This document shows positions 41,509-50,989 of a DNA stretch of 64,000 nucleotides, in pieces (position 1 is the stretch's first letter; the number at the start of each line of letters is the position of its first letter). A model generated the notes under the pieces. That model saw only the letters and a list, made by a program, of their open reading frames with translations, did not search any database and was not told where the DNA came from. The position numbers and the translations under genes are program-made. The stretch is taken from assembly GCF_000787715.1 (NCBI RefSeq), contig NZ_BBPI01000069.1:1-64000 (forward strand), in the 5' to 3' direction. Source of the stretch: Sphingomonas parapaucimobilis NBRC 15100. GTDB taxonomy: Bacteria; Pseudomonadota; Alphaproteobacteria; Sphingomonadales; Sphingomonadaceae.

Positions 41509-44484
41509 TCAGAATTTGGCGCGCAGGCCGATCCGGTAGGAGCGACCCAGCGTGTCATACAGCGCCGGATTGACATCGAGGCCGGTATTGGTCTGCGGCG
41601 AAGGCTCGGGATCGCGGTCCAGCAGATTGTCGACCTTGAAGAACATGCTGACGGCCGACGTGACGTTCAGCGAGCCGCCGATATCGACATAGAAGGCACC
41701 CTTCATGAAGTTGCGGTCGATCGTCGGGTTGTTGCCGGTCGAGACCGGGCAGCTGGTCGAGCAGACGACATACTGGTTGCCGAATACGCCGTCGCTGAAC
41801 CAGCGTTCCTGAACCAGCAGGCTGAATTTATCGGTGTCGTAACTCTGGATCGCCAGCCACTTCCAGCTTGGGGTCGCCCCCGAATTGGCACCTGCGCTGT
41901 CGATCGGGATCGTGCCGGGCAGGCCGGGATCGGTCACGAATTTGATGACATGGGTGGCGAGCGCGCGCAGCGTCAGATTGCCGTTCAGCCCTATCGGGTT
42001 GCGCCACTGATAGCTGCCCTCGATATCGAAGCCGCTGGTCTTGATCGAGGCGAGATTGAAGGCCTGGACGTTGACGAAGTTCGGCCCGGCCGTGTTCTGA
42101 AGGTTGAAGGCGCCGCACGTCTCGGTATTGCCCTGGAAGCAAAGATTGACGATCTGCGCCGCCGACAGGCTGGAGACGACGTCGTTCACCTTGATCGTGT
42201 AATAGTCGAAGGACAGGCTGAGCCCCGGTGCCCAGCTCGGCCGCGACAGGACCACGCCCGCCTCGGTGCTGCGCGCGATTTCAGGGCGCAGATTGGGATT
42301 GCCGAGCGAATTCTGGATAATCAGCACCTGGGTGTTGCGGAACGGATCGGTGAAGTTGGGCACCGTCGTCGTGGTGGGGGCCGCAAAGAGCTCCGACAGG
42401 TTCGGCGCACGCACATCGCGTGAGGTCACGGCACGCAGGCGGAAGCCGTCGAGCGGCGTGTCCCAGGTGCCGCCAAGCTTCCACGCATAGACCGCGCCCG
42501 AGGTCGAATAATGGGTGGCGCGGCCCGCCGCGCTGAGGTTGGCGCGGCCCAGGCTTTCGGAATTGATGAGCGGCAGGTTCATCTCAAGGAAGCTCTCATA
42601 GACGTCGTACTTGCCCGAGCCGTTCTTGTAGTTGCCCGCATACCAGTTGCTGCCGGTCGCCGAATTCAGAAACGGGTCGGCGGGATAGGCGGCCGAATTG
42701 GGGCTGATCGCCGATACACCCGCGCCATAAGGATCGGCGTTAACCCGGTAGGCTTCGCGCCGATATTCGACGCCGGTCGCGATGGACAGCGGCCCGGCCC
42801 ACAGGTCGATCAGATTGCCCGAGATGCTGCCCGCCGCCGCGTCCTGGGTCTGGCGGGTATGCTGGAACGGGCCGTTGGCGGGGGTTAAATAGGCCAAGGC
42901 TGCGGCCGATGGCGTGGCACCGCCGAAGATGTTGATCGGCTGGCACCCGCTGGCCCGCGCGGCGGCATTGGCGCAGACGATCTGGCCGTTCAGCGTCGTC
43001 GCGTTGATCGCCTCGTTATACCGGCCGGTCAGGCTGATATTGTCGACATCGATGTCGGTGACGTTGATGCCATGCTCGTAGTAGACGTCATAGGTCCAGC
43101 TGCCGCCGAACACATCGGCCTTGCCCTTCAGGCCGCCGACGAAACGATATTGGCGGCGATCGGTGCTGACCTTGATGTTCGGCAGGATCGCGTTGCTCAG
43201 GCCATAGCTGAACTGGGTGATCCCGTTGGCGGCGCATTGCTGCTGGATGGATTGTGGCAGATAGGGGTTGGAACACTGGATGGTCAGGCCGGTTTTGGCC
43301 GCCCCCGGGTTGGGCTGGTTGCTGGTCTTCACCTGCGCGATATTGGCGGTGACATACAGCTCCATGTCGGGCGCGATGTCATAGCCGATACGGGTATAGC
43401 CGTTGACCCGCTCCAGCGCGGATTGCAGCGAGGTGCCCGAGCCGACATGGCCGGACTGGTCGCCGCCGACGCAGAAACCCACATAGCATCCGATGACGTT
43501 GCCCGCCGCATTCTTGGCGGGAACGCCGTTCGACCCGTATTGGAAGGGGAAGGGATTGCCGTTGGCGTCGAACGCGATGCCCTGGAGCGGCCCGGCGCTG
43601 ATCAGGCCGTATTTGGTATATTGATAGGCCTGGCCATGGTCGCGGTACAGGAATTGCGGCGTGCTGCCGTTGCGGATGCCTGTATCGACCAGCGTCGAGG
43701 CGCGATACCAGTCGCGGCTACCCGCCAGATCCTCGCCGAAATTGCCCGGTCCGACACCCTGGTCCTTGGCATATTCGCCGCTGACGATGATGTGCAGCCG
43801 GTCGCCCGCCAGCGCCTTGCCGAAGGCGGCCTGTGCCAGCACCTGGCCATTGTCGCCATAGGTGGTGACGCCGGTCTGGAGATTGCCCTTGAAGCCGGTG
43901 AAGCGGGTGTCGGTGATGAAATTGATGACGCCGCCGACCGCGTCCGAACCCCAGGAGGCCGAGGCGCCGCCGGTCACGACATCGACCCGCTTGATCAGCA
44001 ATTGCGGAAACTGGCTGATATCGGGAACGCCGGTGACGTTCGCGCCCACGACCCGCTGGCCGTCGAGCAGCGTCAGGGTGCGGATGGTGCCGAGGCCACG
44101 CAGCGAGAAGGAGCTGAGGCCTTGTTGTCCGCTCGACGTGCTGAAGGTGCCCGTCGTCGCGCCCGTCGATCCCTGCAAGGACGGCAACTGGGCGACGGTG
44201 TTGAAGATGTTGGGCTGGGCGTTGGCCTGAATCTGCTCTTCGCCGATGACCGTGGTCGGCGTGGGGGCGTTATAGCCGTTGGCGGTGATACGCGTGCCGG
44301 TGACGACGATGTCACGCTCGCTGGCCGCTGCTTCCTGCGGGGCGGCCACCGGATCGGGGACCGGGGTCTGTTGAACCGGCGCGGCCAGCGCGGGGCTGGC
44401 CATCAGAGCGAGGGCCAAGGCTGCGACGCTGGTAGCGTTACCGGATTTCCACGAGGCGCGGCTGCGCCGATTGCCGATGCTCAT
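41509..44484 (-). CDS. TonB-dependent receptor
   Basis: This encodes a 991-aa outer-membrane receptor. The signal peptide (about residues 1-35, ending PALAAP) is followed by a proline-rich linker, a TonB-box-like RDIVVTGTRITAN and the plug with LGTIRTLTLLDGQRVVGANV and RVDVVTGGASASWGSDAVGG. The barrel ends DTLGRSYRIGLRAKF. I chose the ATG at 44484 over an adjacent GTG because GAGGGG is then 8 bases upstream. It lies 125 bp downstream of a secreted beta-helix protein gene on the same strand, so the two may be co-transcribed: the enzyme would cut a polymer and the receptor import the product. That link is inference. Confidence 0.92.
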   Translation of the reverse strand: MSIGNRRSRASWKSGNATSVAALALALMASPALAAPVQQTPVPDPVAAPQEAAASERDIVVTGTRITANGYNAPTPTTVIGEEQIQANAQPNIFNTVAQLPSLQGSTGATTGTFSTSSGQQGLSSFSLRGLGTIRTLTLLDGQRVVGANVTGVPDISQFPQLLIKRVDVVTGGASASWGSDAVGGVINFITDTRFTGFKGNLQTGVTTYGDNGQVLAQAAFGKALAGDRLHIIVSGEYAKDQGVGPGNFGEDLAGSRDWYRASTLVDTGIRNGSTPQFLYRDHGQAYQYTKYGLISAGPLQGIAFDANGNPFPFQYGSNGVPAKNAAGNVIGCYVGFCVGGDQSGHVGSGTSLQSALERVNGYTRIGYDIAPDMELYVTANIAQVKTSNQPNPGAAKTGLTIQCSNPYLPQSIQQQCAANGITQFSYGLSNAILPNIKVSTDRRQYRFVGGLKGKADVFGGSWTYDVYYEHGINVTDIDVDNISLTGRYNEAINATTLNGQIVCANAAARASGCQPINIFGGATPSAAALAYLTPANGPFQHTRQTQDAAAGSISGNLIDLWAGPLSIATGVEYRREAYRVNADPYGAGVSAISPNSAAYPADPFLNSATGSNWYAGNYKNGSGKYDVYESFLEMNLPLINSESLGRANLSAAGRATHYSTSGAVYAWKLGGTWDTPLDGFRLRAVTSRDVRAPNLSELFAAPTTTTVPNFTDPFRNTQVLIIQNSLGNPNLRPEIARSTEAGVVLSRPSWAPGLSLSFDYYTIKVNDVVSSLSAAQIVNLCFQGNTETCGAFNLQNTAGPNFVNVQAFNLASIKTSGFDIEGSYQWRNPIGLNGNLTLRALATHVIKFVTDPGLPGTIPIDSAGANSGATPSWKWLAIQSYDTDKFSLLVQERWFSDGVFGNQYVVCSTSCPVSTGNNPTIDRNFMKGAFYVDIGGSLNVTSAVSMFFKVDNLLDRDPEPSPQTNTGLDVNPALYDTLGRSYRIGLRAKF

Positions 44485-44609
44485 CACTCCATCCCCTCAC
44501 TCTACCTGCGGAGCATGGGCCGGTGATCGCTGGCCCCTCCGTCTCCCACCCGCTTTACCGCAGGGACGCAGGGGCGGCATCTACGACCATAGTCGGTATC
44601 CTGGGTGAC

Positions 44610-47600
44610 TCAGGGTTGTGCGGCGTAAAGTCCGTGATGGGTCAGGATGAACAGGGTTCGCCCATCGACCCCGCCGAAGGCCAGTTGCAGGGGGCGCTCG
44701 GGCACATCGATCCGGCCGAGTTCCGTCCCGCCCGCGTCATAGACGAAAACCTGCCCGTTCGCGACATAGACCCGCCCGTCCGCGCCCGTGACGACGCTCT
44801 CGCCGCCGCGATGGGCGAAGGGTTTCAGCTCGGTGACGGCGCCGTCCGCGCCGACCAGCCCGGTATAGGTACGATCCTCCGATCCGTTGGCGATTGCGAT
44901 ACGCGTGCCTGGCTGCGCGGCGATCAGGCCATAGGTGTCGAGCGTGTCCGAAAAGCGCCAGCCGCGATGATCGGTCGGCCCCTGCTGCCACACGCGAAAG
45001 GCGGGCAGGGCGATGCTGCCATCGGGGGACACATAGGACGCGGCCTTGGGCTGGCCGATGTCGCGTGCGAACATTTCGGCCAGGGTGGTGAACTGGCCGG
45101 TCGGGGGGTCGTATTGATCGCGGAACTCGCCATTGACCCATAGACTGCCGGGCAGGACGACCCGCGCGTTCGCCGGTGTCGTGCCGGTTGGCGACTGTAG
45201 CGTGACGGCGGCGGGGGCCTTGGGATCGATACTATAGACCGTCGCGGCAGGCCCGGCCGAGGACAGCACCAGCAGCTTGCCCGACCCGTCGACCGCCAGG
45301 TTCACCGGATCGAGCGGCGCGTCGGACACGACCGACAGGCCCTCCGCCTCGCTCCAGCCATGGATACGCTGGAAATAGCGGTCGACGAAATAGAGCTTGC
45401 CGGTGGCATCGACTGCGCCGCCCCCCAACGAATAGAAGCCATCGGCCAGCCGCCGGACCGGCGTCAGACTGGGCGAGGGGGCGGGCAGGGCGGCGGGGGT
45501 GACGTCCAGCGTCGCGAACTCTCGCTCGCGAACCTCCGCGCCTCGGGTCATGTCGCGAACGGCGTTCTCATACGGATATTTGCTGGCGCGCAGATAGGTG
45601 CCGCAGCCATCCGCCTGACAGGTGGCAAAGCCGCTCTCCGCATTCACATGGACGTTGCGGAAACGGATGTCGTTTTGGCCGTACAGCGCGATTGCCGCGC
45701 GCGCAGGCTGGAGCGAACGGGTGACGCGGTAGGCGTGGAGATTGGCGAACAGGACGTCTCGCACATTGCGGACCTCGAAGGCGACGGCATCGCGGCTCTC
45801 GCCCGCCTCCTCCTCGGTCTGGGGGGCGAGGAACTCCCAATGCGCGACGCTGTCGAGCACGATCTCGGCGCGGCGGTGATGCTCGGCGGAGATTTGATAG
45901 ACATGGCCGGGCGTCTCGGTGTTCGACACCAGCATGCCCGCCGAAGCATAGGTATCGGGCGTCCACAACCCGTTGAACGTACCGCCGCCGCCGTCCGTCA
46001 CCCACAGGCTGGGATAATGACCGTCCCAGCGCTGGGTCGGATCGGGATCGCCGGTGTGATCGGAATTATAAGGATCGAAGCGGCTGCCATCGGCGCGGAA
46101 GGTGCCGTGTCCGCCCTGAAACTTGACGTCATCGACCAGCGAGCCTTCACCCGCGCGCCAGAGCAAAGCGGTCGCGCGCGGGTTGCGCCCGCCCGCCGCC
46201 AGCCCAAGGCCGGAGACGATGGCGTCGCCCCCCTTGGCGCTCTCGATCAGTCCCTTCGCGCTGCCGACGCCGCGAAAGGCCGGGCTGTCGTCGGTCAGGA
46301 CGATCTGGGTCAGGCTGGGGTGCAGCCCGATCAGCACGCTGTCGGGGCGCAGGCGCAAGCTGTCGCTGACCCGGTAGAAACCGGCGGGGAAATAGAGGAC
46401 ACGGTGCGTATCGATGGCTTTTTGCAACGCGGCGGTGTCGTCGGTCGCGTTATCGCCCTTCGTGCCGAGGTCCCGAACATTGGTCCATTGCTCGACCGGC
46501 GGCAGGGCGCGGATGGCGGGATCCTTGCGAGATACCGATGGGGACAGCGGCACCGCATCCGCCCTGGTCGCAAAACGTCCCGTCTGCCCCAGTGATGGCA
46601 CCGCCAGGCCATAGGAAAAGTCCCGCATCCGGTAGCGCCGCGCAGGCCCGGTGATCGTCCATCCGCTGTCGCGGAACCGGGCGAAGACCGGGGTGTCGCT
46701 GGCGGTCGCGTCCTGAAAGCCGATCTGGGTATAGGCATTGTCCTCGTTGCTGATGACGATGCCTGCACGTGCGACCCGCTCCAACCGGACGTTTTTGCCC
46801 CAGAACCAGTCGCCATAGCCCCGGTCGATCTCGATCCCGACCGGCACATTGCGGATCACCGTGTTGACCAGCGTCAGCCCGGCCTCATGCTCGCGGATGG
46901 CCGCGTCGCGCTGTCCGTCGAAGCTGGAGTCGAGCAGCGTATAGGACCAGGCGGGGGAGGGCTTTTCGGTCAATATGCCATAGCGCCCGCCATGGAAGTG
47001 CAGGTCCTGCCCCAGATTGCCGACCTGATAGATGCCCGCCAGCGCATCGCCCAGCCGAAAGTCGATATGCGCCAGATAGCTGTGCTGCGCCGTGTGGAAA
47101 CGGACGGCGGTCGCGGCCGGATTGCCTGCGCCTATCTCGAAGTCGACATTGGCCATCGCCGAGTAGAAGGTGCCCGAATTGGCATCGGCGATGCTCTTGT
47201 CGAAGGGGACGCTGGTCGGCGGCGGCACGGGGACCGGAGGGGCTTCCCTGCCCGCCTCGGGGGGCAGCGTGCCGGTGAAGAAGACCATGGTGCCGACGCC
47301 TTGCTGGAACCCCGGCGTGGCGGGGGCGAGGACGAAGACGGGGCGCGTTCTGCCGACCCCAAACAGGCGGACGCCCGGCCGCATATAGAGCGTGCGGGTC
47401 AGCCGGTAGCGGCCCGAGGGGAGGAAGACGATCCCGCCGCCGCCTTGCCCCGCCACCCGGTCGATCGCCTGCTGAATCGCCGCGCCATCGTCGCTCCGCC
47501 CGTCGCCGCGCGCCTGCACCGTCACCGCGCGCGGATCGGCAGGCGCGCGGGTGAAGACCGAGGCGGGGCGACCGGCCCAGACGGGTGACGCAGCGGTCCC

Positions 47601-47642
47601 GGCGAGCAGCGCCAGAACGGCAAGGGAAAGCGGGCGCGTCAT
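44610..47642 (-). CDS. secreted beta-helix (pectate-lyase-3/GH55-like) protein with C-terminal beta-propeller
   Basis: This encodes a 1010-aa exported protein. A signal peptide (about residues 1-23) precedes a first right-handed beta-helix (about 30-370) opening with TVQARGDGRSDDGAAIQQAI, then a second beta-helix (about 385-700) opening with NVRDLGTKGDNATDDTAAL. The remainder (about 720-1010) has repeated sheets typical of an NHL/SMP-30-like propeller. The double beta-helix resembles GH55 beta-1,3-glucanases and Pectate_lyase_3 proteins, so a polysaccharide substrate is likely, though I cannot name it. The ATG at 47642 has AGGA 8 bases upstream; the frame is open to 47657. A paralogue with the same architecture lies at 50990-54007. 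Confidence 0.78.
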   Translation of the reverse strand: MTRPLSLAVLALLAGTAASPVWAGRPASVFTRAPADPRAVTVQARGDGRSDDGAAIQQAIDRVAGQGGGGIVFLPSGRYRLTRTLYMRPGVRLFGVGRTRPVFVLAPATPGFQQGVGTMVFFTGTLPPEAGREAPPVPVPPPTSVPFDKSIADANSGTFYSAMANVDFEIGAGNPAATAVRFHTAQHSYLAHIDFRLGDALAGIYQVGNLGQDLHFHGGRYGILTEKPSPAWSYTLLDSSFDGQRDAAIREHEAGLTLVNTVIRNVPVGIEIDRGYGDWFWGKNVRLERVARAGIVISNEDNAYTQIGFQDATASDTPVFARFRDSGWTITGPARRYRMRDFSYGLAVPSLGQTGRFATRADAVPLSPSVSRKDPAIRALPPVEQWTNVRDLGTKGDNATDDTAALQKAIDTHRVLYFPAGFYRVSDSLRLRPDSVLIGLHPSLTQIVLTDDSPAFRGVGSAKGLIESAKGGDAIVSGLGLAAGGRNPRATALLWRAGEGSLVDDVKFQGGHGTFRADGSRFDPYNSDHTGDPDPTQRWDGHYPSLWVTDGGGGTFNGLWTPDTYASAGMLVSNTETPGHVYQISAEHHRRAEIVLDSVAHWEFLAPQTEEEAGESRDAVAFEVRNVRDVLFANLHAYRVTRSLQPARAAIALYGQNDIRFRNVHVNAESGFATCQADGCGTYLRASKYPYENAVRDMTRGAEVREREFATLDVTPAALPAPSPSLTPVRRLADGFYSLGGGAVDATGKLYFVDRYFQRIHGWSEAEGLSVVSDAPLDPVNLAVDGSGKLLVLSSAGPAATVYSIDPKAPAAVTLQSPTGTTPANARVVLPGSLWVNGEFRDQYDPPTGQFTTLAEMFARDIGQPKAASYVSPDGSIALPAFRVWQQGPTDHRGWRFSDTLDTYGLIAAQPGTRIAIANGSEDRTYTGLVGADGAVTELKPFAHRGGESVVTGADGRVYVANGQVFVYDAGGTELGRIDVPERPLQLAFGGVDGRTLFILTHHGLYAAQP

Positions 47643-47791
47643 GACGGTCATCCTCATCAGGCGGAACGGATCGGGGGCAGGGCCATTGGGATAGGCAAGG
47701 CGGCGCGTCGGTACGACTGCGACAAAGGTCGTAATGGCCTTTCTCGGCCAAGGCGCGATAGCGAAGGCCGAACGGGCACGAGCGATAAGGG

Positions 47792-48337
47792 ATGCGGGTG
47801 AAGGCGACAGACGGCAGTGACGCAGGCGGACGCGCTTATGGCATCGTGGTGATGGGCGTCAGCGGCACCGGGAAGACTACGCTGTCGGAGCGTCTGGGGG
47901 CGCAACTGGGTTGCCCGATGCTGGAGGGCGATGCGTTTCACTCGGCCGAGAATGTCGCCAAGATGCGTAACGGCCATCCGTTGACCGATGCGGATCGCTG
48001 GCCGTGGCTCGACCGGCTGGGTCGCGCCATCGGCGAGGCGGCACGGGAGGGCGGGACCGTGATCGCCGCCTGTTCCGCGCTCCGCCGGGTATATCGCGAG
48101 CGATTGCGGACGGCGGCGGGCGTGCCGCTGTTCTTCGTGTTCCTCGACACCGATGCGCAGGAAATCGCAAAGCGGATGAGCGGGCGCAAGGATCACTATA
48201 TGCCGACCAGCCTGCTCGATAGCCAGCTGGCGACGCTGGAACGGCCCATGGCGGACGAATGCGCGCTGACGCTGGATGCGCGGCAGCCGCCCGAAACGCT
48301 GGTGGCGCAGACGCTCGCCTGGGTGGAGGGCCGCTGA
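47792..48337 (+). CDS. gntK: gluconokinase
   Basis: This 181-aa kinase has the P-loop MGVSGTGKTTLSERL, then EGDAFHSAENVAKMRNGHPLTDADRWPWL, the substrate-binding signature of gluconokinases (shown by the key residues EGD, H and the RWPWL end). The lid region is SGRKDHYMPTSLLDSQ. It phosphorylates D-gluconate to 6-phosphogluconate, feeding the Entner-Doudoroff or pentose phosphate pathway. It is convergent with the GntR-type regulator (5 bases apart), and the permease gene follows that regulator, so the three form a functional unit. The start may lie slightly downstream because the first 16 residues are outside the family core. Confidence 0.92.
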   Translation: MRVKATDGSDAGGRAYGIVVMGVSGTGKTTLSERLGAQLGCPMLEGDAFHSAENVAKMRNGHPLTDADRWPWLDRLGRAIGEAAREGGTVIAACSALRRVYRERLRTAAGVPLFFVFLDTDAQEIAKRMSGRKDHYMPTSLLDSQLATLERPMADECALTLDARQPPETLVAQTLAWVEGR

Positions 48338-48342
48338 CCCGT

Positions 48343-49020
48343 TCACGGCATCAGCCGCTTGCGCCCCTGCGACAAATGCCAGCGCATCGCCAGCGCCGCA
48401 CCGTCGGGATCGCGGCCCCGGATCGCCTCGACGATGGCGTCATGCTCGTCCATCATCGCGCCGATCACCTCGGGCGGGCGCGAGCGCGAGATGTCGACCC
48501 CAGCGCGCAGGATGTGCATCACCTCGTCCTTCAAATGGTCGAAGACGGGGATGAACGCCGAATTGCCGGTCGCCTCGACGATCGCACGGTGGAGCACCCA
48601 GTCCTCGTCATGCGCGGGCGCATCGGACAGGAGCGCGGCGCGCAACGCGGCGAGCGCCTGCTCGATGACTTCCATCTGCTCGCTCGACCGGCGCAGCGCA
48701 GCCAGGCGCGCGGTTTCCGCCTCCAGGACGAAGCGAACCTCATAGGTGCCCAACGTCTTGGCCAGCTCGTCCATCGGCATATGGGTGCCGAGCCGTTCGG
48801 ACGGGCGGCGCTTTACGTAGGAACCCGCCCCCCGCCGCGCCTCGGTAATCCCGTCCGACGCAAGCCGGGCCAGCGCCTCGCGCACAATGGTCCGTGACAT
48901 GCCGAACGTCTCGGCCAACCGGGCCTCGGAGGGCAGGCGGTCGCCGATCGCCAGCCCCTCGTCGTTGATGATGCGGACGATCGCCGTATAGGCCCGGTCC
49001 GCCAGCCGCCCTTCGTTCAT
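48343..49020 (-). CDS. GntR/FadR-family transcriptional regulator
   Basis: This 225-aa regulator has an N-terminal winged helix (about residues 8-70) with LPSEARLAETFGMSRTIVREAL. A C-terminal all-helical FCD domain has metal-ligand candidates in DEDWVLHRAIVEATGN and in the final EHDAI segment. FCD regulators usually bind sugar acids and repress catabolic operons. It lies 13 bp downstream of the gluconate permease gene on the same strand, so autoregulation of the permease-regulator unit is likely. ATG at 49020 is preceded by GGGGGCA; the adjacent GTG is less likely. Confidence 0.9.
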   Translation of the reverse strand: MNEGRLADRAYTAIVRIINDEGLAIGDRLPSEARLAETFGMSRTIVREALARLASDGITEARRGAGSYVKRRPSERLGTHMPMDELAKTLGTYEVRFVLEAETARLAALRRSSEQMEVIEQALAALRAALLSDAPAHDEDWVLHRAIVEATGNSAFIPVFDHLKDEVMHILRAGVDISRSRPPEVIGAMMDEHDAIVEAIRGRDPDGAALAMRWHLSQGRKRLMP

Positions 49021-49033
49021 CACTGCCCCCGCT

Positions 49034-50380
49034 TCAGACGAAATGGCTCAGGACCATCACCAGGGCGAGGCCGACGACCGAGATCACCGTCTCCAGCATT
49101 GACCAGGTCCTGAAGGTGTCGGCGGTGCTGGTGCCGACATAGCTTTTGACCAGCCAGAAGCCCGGGTCATTCACGTGGCTGAAAAATACCGAGCCCGCGC
49201 CGATGGCGAGAACAACCAATTCGGGGGATACGCCTGACCCGGCGACCACCCCCGGCATGATGCCGACGGCCGTGATCGTCGCGACCGTCGCCGACCCCGC
49301 GGCGAGCCTGATGCCGACCGCGACCAGCCAGCCGAGAAGCAGCGGCGAAATGGCGTACATGGTGACGAGCCGGGCGAGCAGGTCCGACAGCCCCGCGCTC
49401 ACCAACACCTGCTTCAGCGCGCCGCCCGCCCCGATCGCCAGCAGGATCGCGCCTGCCGCGCCCATCGTCTCATGCCACACCGCGTCCTGGATCTTCGCCT
49501 CGCGCAGGCGCCGCCCGAACAGCAGGGGCAGGGCGAACAGGTTGGTGACGAGCAGCGCGATGACCGGATTGCTCGCCGCGACCAGCCACGTTGCGCCTTT
49601 CAAGCCTGCGGAAAGCTGGCCCAGCTCCCCCGTCGCGATCAGCAGGACCGGCAGCAGCACGATGAACAGCGCCGCGCCGCGTCCCGGCACTGCGATGTCC
49701 AGCCGGTGGTCGCCGATAGCCGGCGGCGCAAGGCGGACGCCCGGCGTGACGATCCGTGCCAGCACCGGCCCCGCGATGATCGCGGTCGGGATGGCGATGA
49801 GGATGCCGTAGAGCATCGTCCGGCCCAGATTGGCCCCCAGCGCCTCGACGGCCAGCAGCGGGCCGGGATGCGGCGGCACCAGCGCATGGACCACACCCAG
49901 CCCGGCGAGGGCGGGCATGATGAGGCGCAACTTGGCGGCATCGCGCGCTTCGCCGTCCGGCGTGTTCATCGCCTCCGCCGCCGCCACGACGATCGGCAGC
50001 AGCAGGACGAGGCCCGTCTCGAAGAAGAGCGGCAGGCCGATCAGGATCGCGATGCCCAGCGTCGCCCAGGGGGCCGCCTTGGCCCCGGTCAATCGCAGCG
50101 CACTCTGCGCCAGTGCCGCCGCCGCGCCGGACAGGTGCAGCATCGCTCCCAGCGACAGGCCGAGCGCTACGACCAGGCCGGTTCCGCCGACGATATCGCC
50201 CACGCCCTTCTGCACCGCCTTGGCGATGTCGGCGAGCGGCAGCCCTGCGAGCAGTCCTACCGTGAAGGCACCGCAGAGCAGGCCGATGAAGGGATGCAGC
50301 CGCCCCTTCACGATCATCAGGACGGCGAGCAGGATTCCCGCCAGCGCCGAGGCAATCAGGCGGATATCCTCGCCGGTCAC
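49034..50380 (-). CDS. gntP: GntP-family gluconate permease
   Basis: This 448-aa permease has about 12-14 transmembrane helices and GntP family motifs such as IVGGTGLVVALGLSLGAMLHLSG near the N-terminus and VHALVPPHPGPLLAVEALG in the middle. It takes up gluconate or a related sugar acid with protons. The start is GTG at 50380 with GGAG 7 bases upstream. Longer frames toward 50512 would add a charged stretch that the family lacks. The neighbouring regulator and gluconokinase genes support the gluconate assignment. Confidence 0.9.
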   Translation of the reverse strand: MTGEDIRLIASALAGILLAVLMIVKGRLHPFIGLLCGAFTVGLLAGLPLADIAKAVQKGVGDIVGGTGLVVALGLSLGAMLHLSGAAAALAQSALRLTGAKAAPWATLGIAILIGLPLFFETGLVLLLPIVVAAAEAMNTPDGEARDAAKLRLIMPALAGLGVVHALVPPHPGPLLAVEALGANLGRTMLYGILIAIPTAIIAGPVLARIVTPGVRLAPPAIGDHRLDIAVPGRGAALFIVLLPVLLIATGELGQLSAGLKGATWLVAASNPVIALLVTNLFALPLLFGRRLREAKIQDAVWHETMGAAGAILLAIGAGGALKQVLVSAGLSDLLARLVTMYAISPLLLGWLVAVGIRLAAGSATVATITAVGIMPGVVAGSGVSPELVVLAIGAGSVFFSHVNDPGFWLVKSYVGTSTADTFRTWSMLETVISVVGLALVMVLSHFV

Positions 50381-50666
50381 GGGCGGGCTCCGCGCGTCAT
50401 CTGGTTCAAGCTCTGCGGATCGCGCATCGACACCCCTCCATGATCCATGACGGCGTTTTCGCCTGCCGGACTTCTCCCGCAATCTGTAGGACAGGTTTTT
50501 GGGGCTGGGCAATAGGAAAGGGCTTGATCGGAGGCAATCGGGGGGCGCATGATGAAAACCTGTCCAACCGAATCCACATGGATCGGGTTAAAGAGGACGC
50601 GGGATCATGTCGGCGCATACGACCGACAGCCTTTGGCCCAACCGGGCCGCATAGTGGAGGATGACG

Positions 50667-50924
50667 ATGGAAGGGATACGTCCGACCGCCTGCCAATCGC
50701 TGAGCGCAAGCGCCGAAGCGCTGCCGCTGGCACGGCTGACACCGACACAGATGAAGGTGCTGCGCGGCGTCCATTCGGGGATGCTGAACAAGCAGATCGC
50801 GTTCGACCTGGGCATCACCGAGGCCACGGTGAAGGCGCATATGACCGCGCTGATGCGCAAGCTGAACGTCCGCAATCGGACGCAGGTCGCGATCGCGGCG
50901 CAGGCGCTCAGTCTCCACGCCTGA
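50667..50924 (+). CDS. LuxR/NarL-type HTH-only regulator
   Basis: This 85-aa protein is only the C-terminal DNA-binding domain of a NarL/LuxR regulator: LARLTPTQMKVLRGVHSG, then KQIAFDLGITEATVKAH and LMRKLNVRNRTQVAIAA. No receiver or ligand domain is found upstream in any frame. A TGGAGG lies 6 bases before the ATG at 50667, so it could be translated as it stands. It may be a natural small regulator, like GerE, or the remnant of a two-component regulator. It sits 65 bp before the second beta-helix gene and could control it. Confidence 0.78.
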   Translation: MEGIRPTACQSLSASAEALPLARLTPTQMKVLRGVHSGMLNKQIAFDLGITEATVKAHMTALMRKLNVRNRTQVAIAAQALSLHA

Positions 50925-50989
50925 TCCATGTTGGCGACGCCGGTCGTCGCGCCGCTACGCTGGGGGCCAGCGATAAAAAGGAGAGGGCG

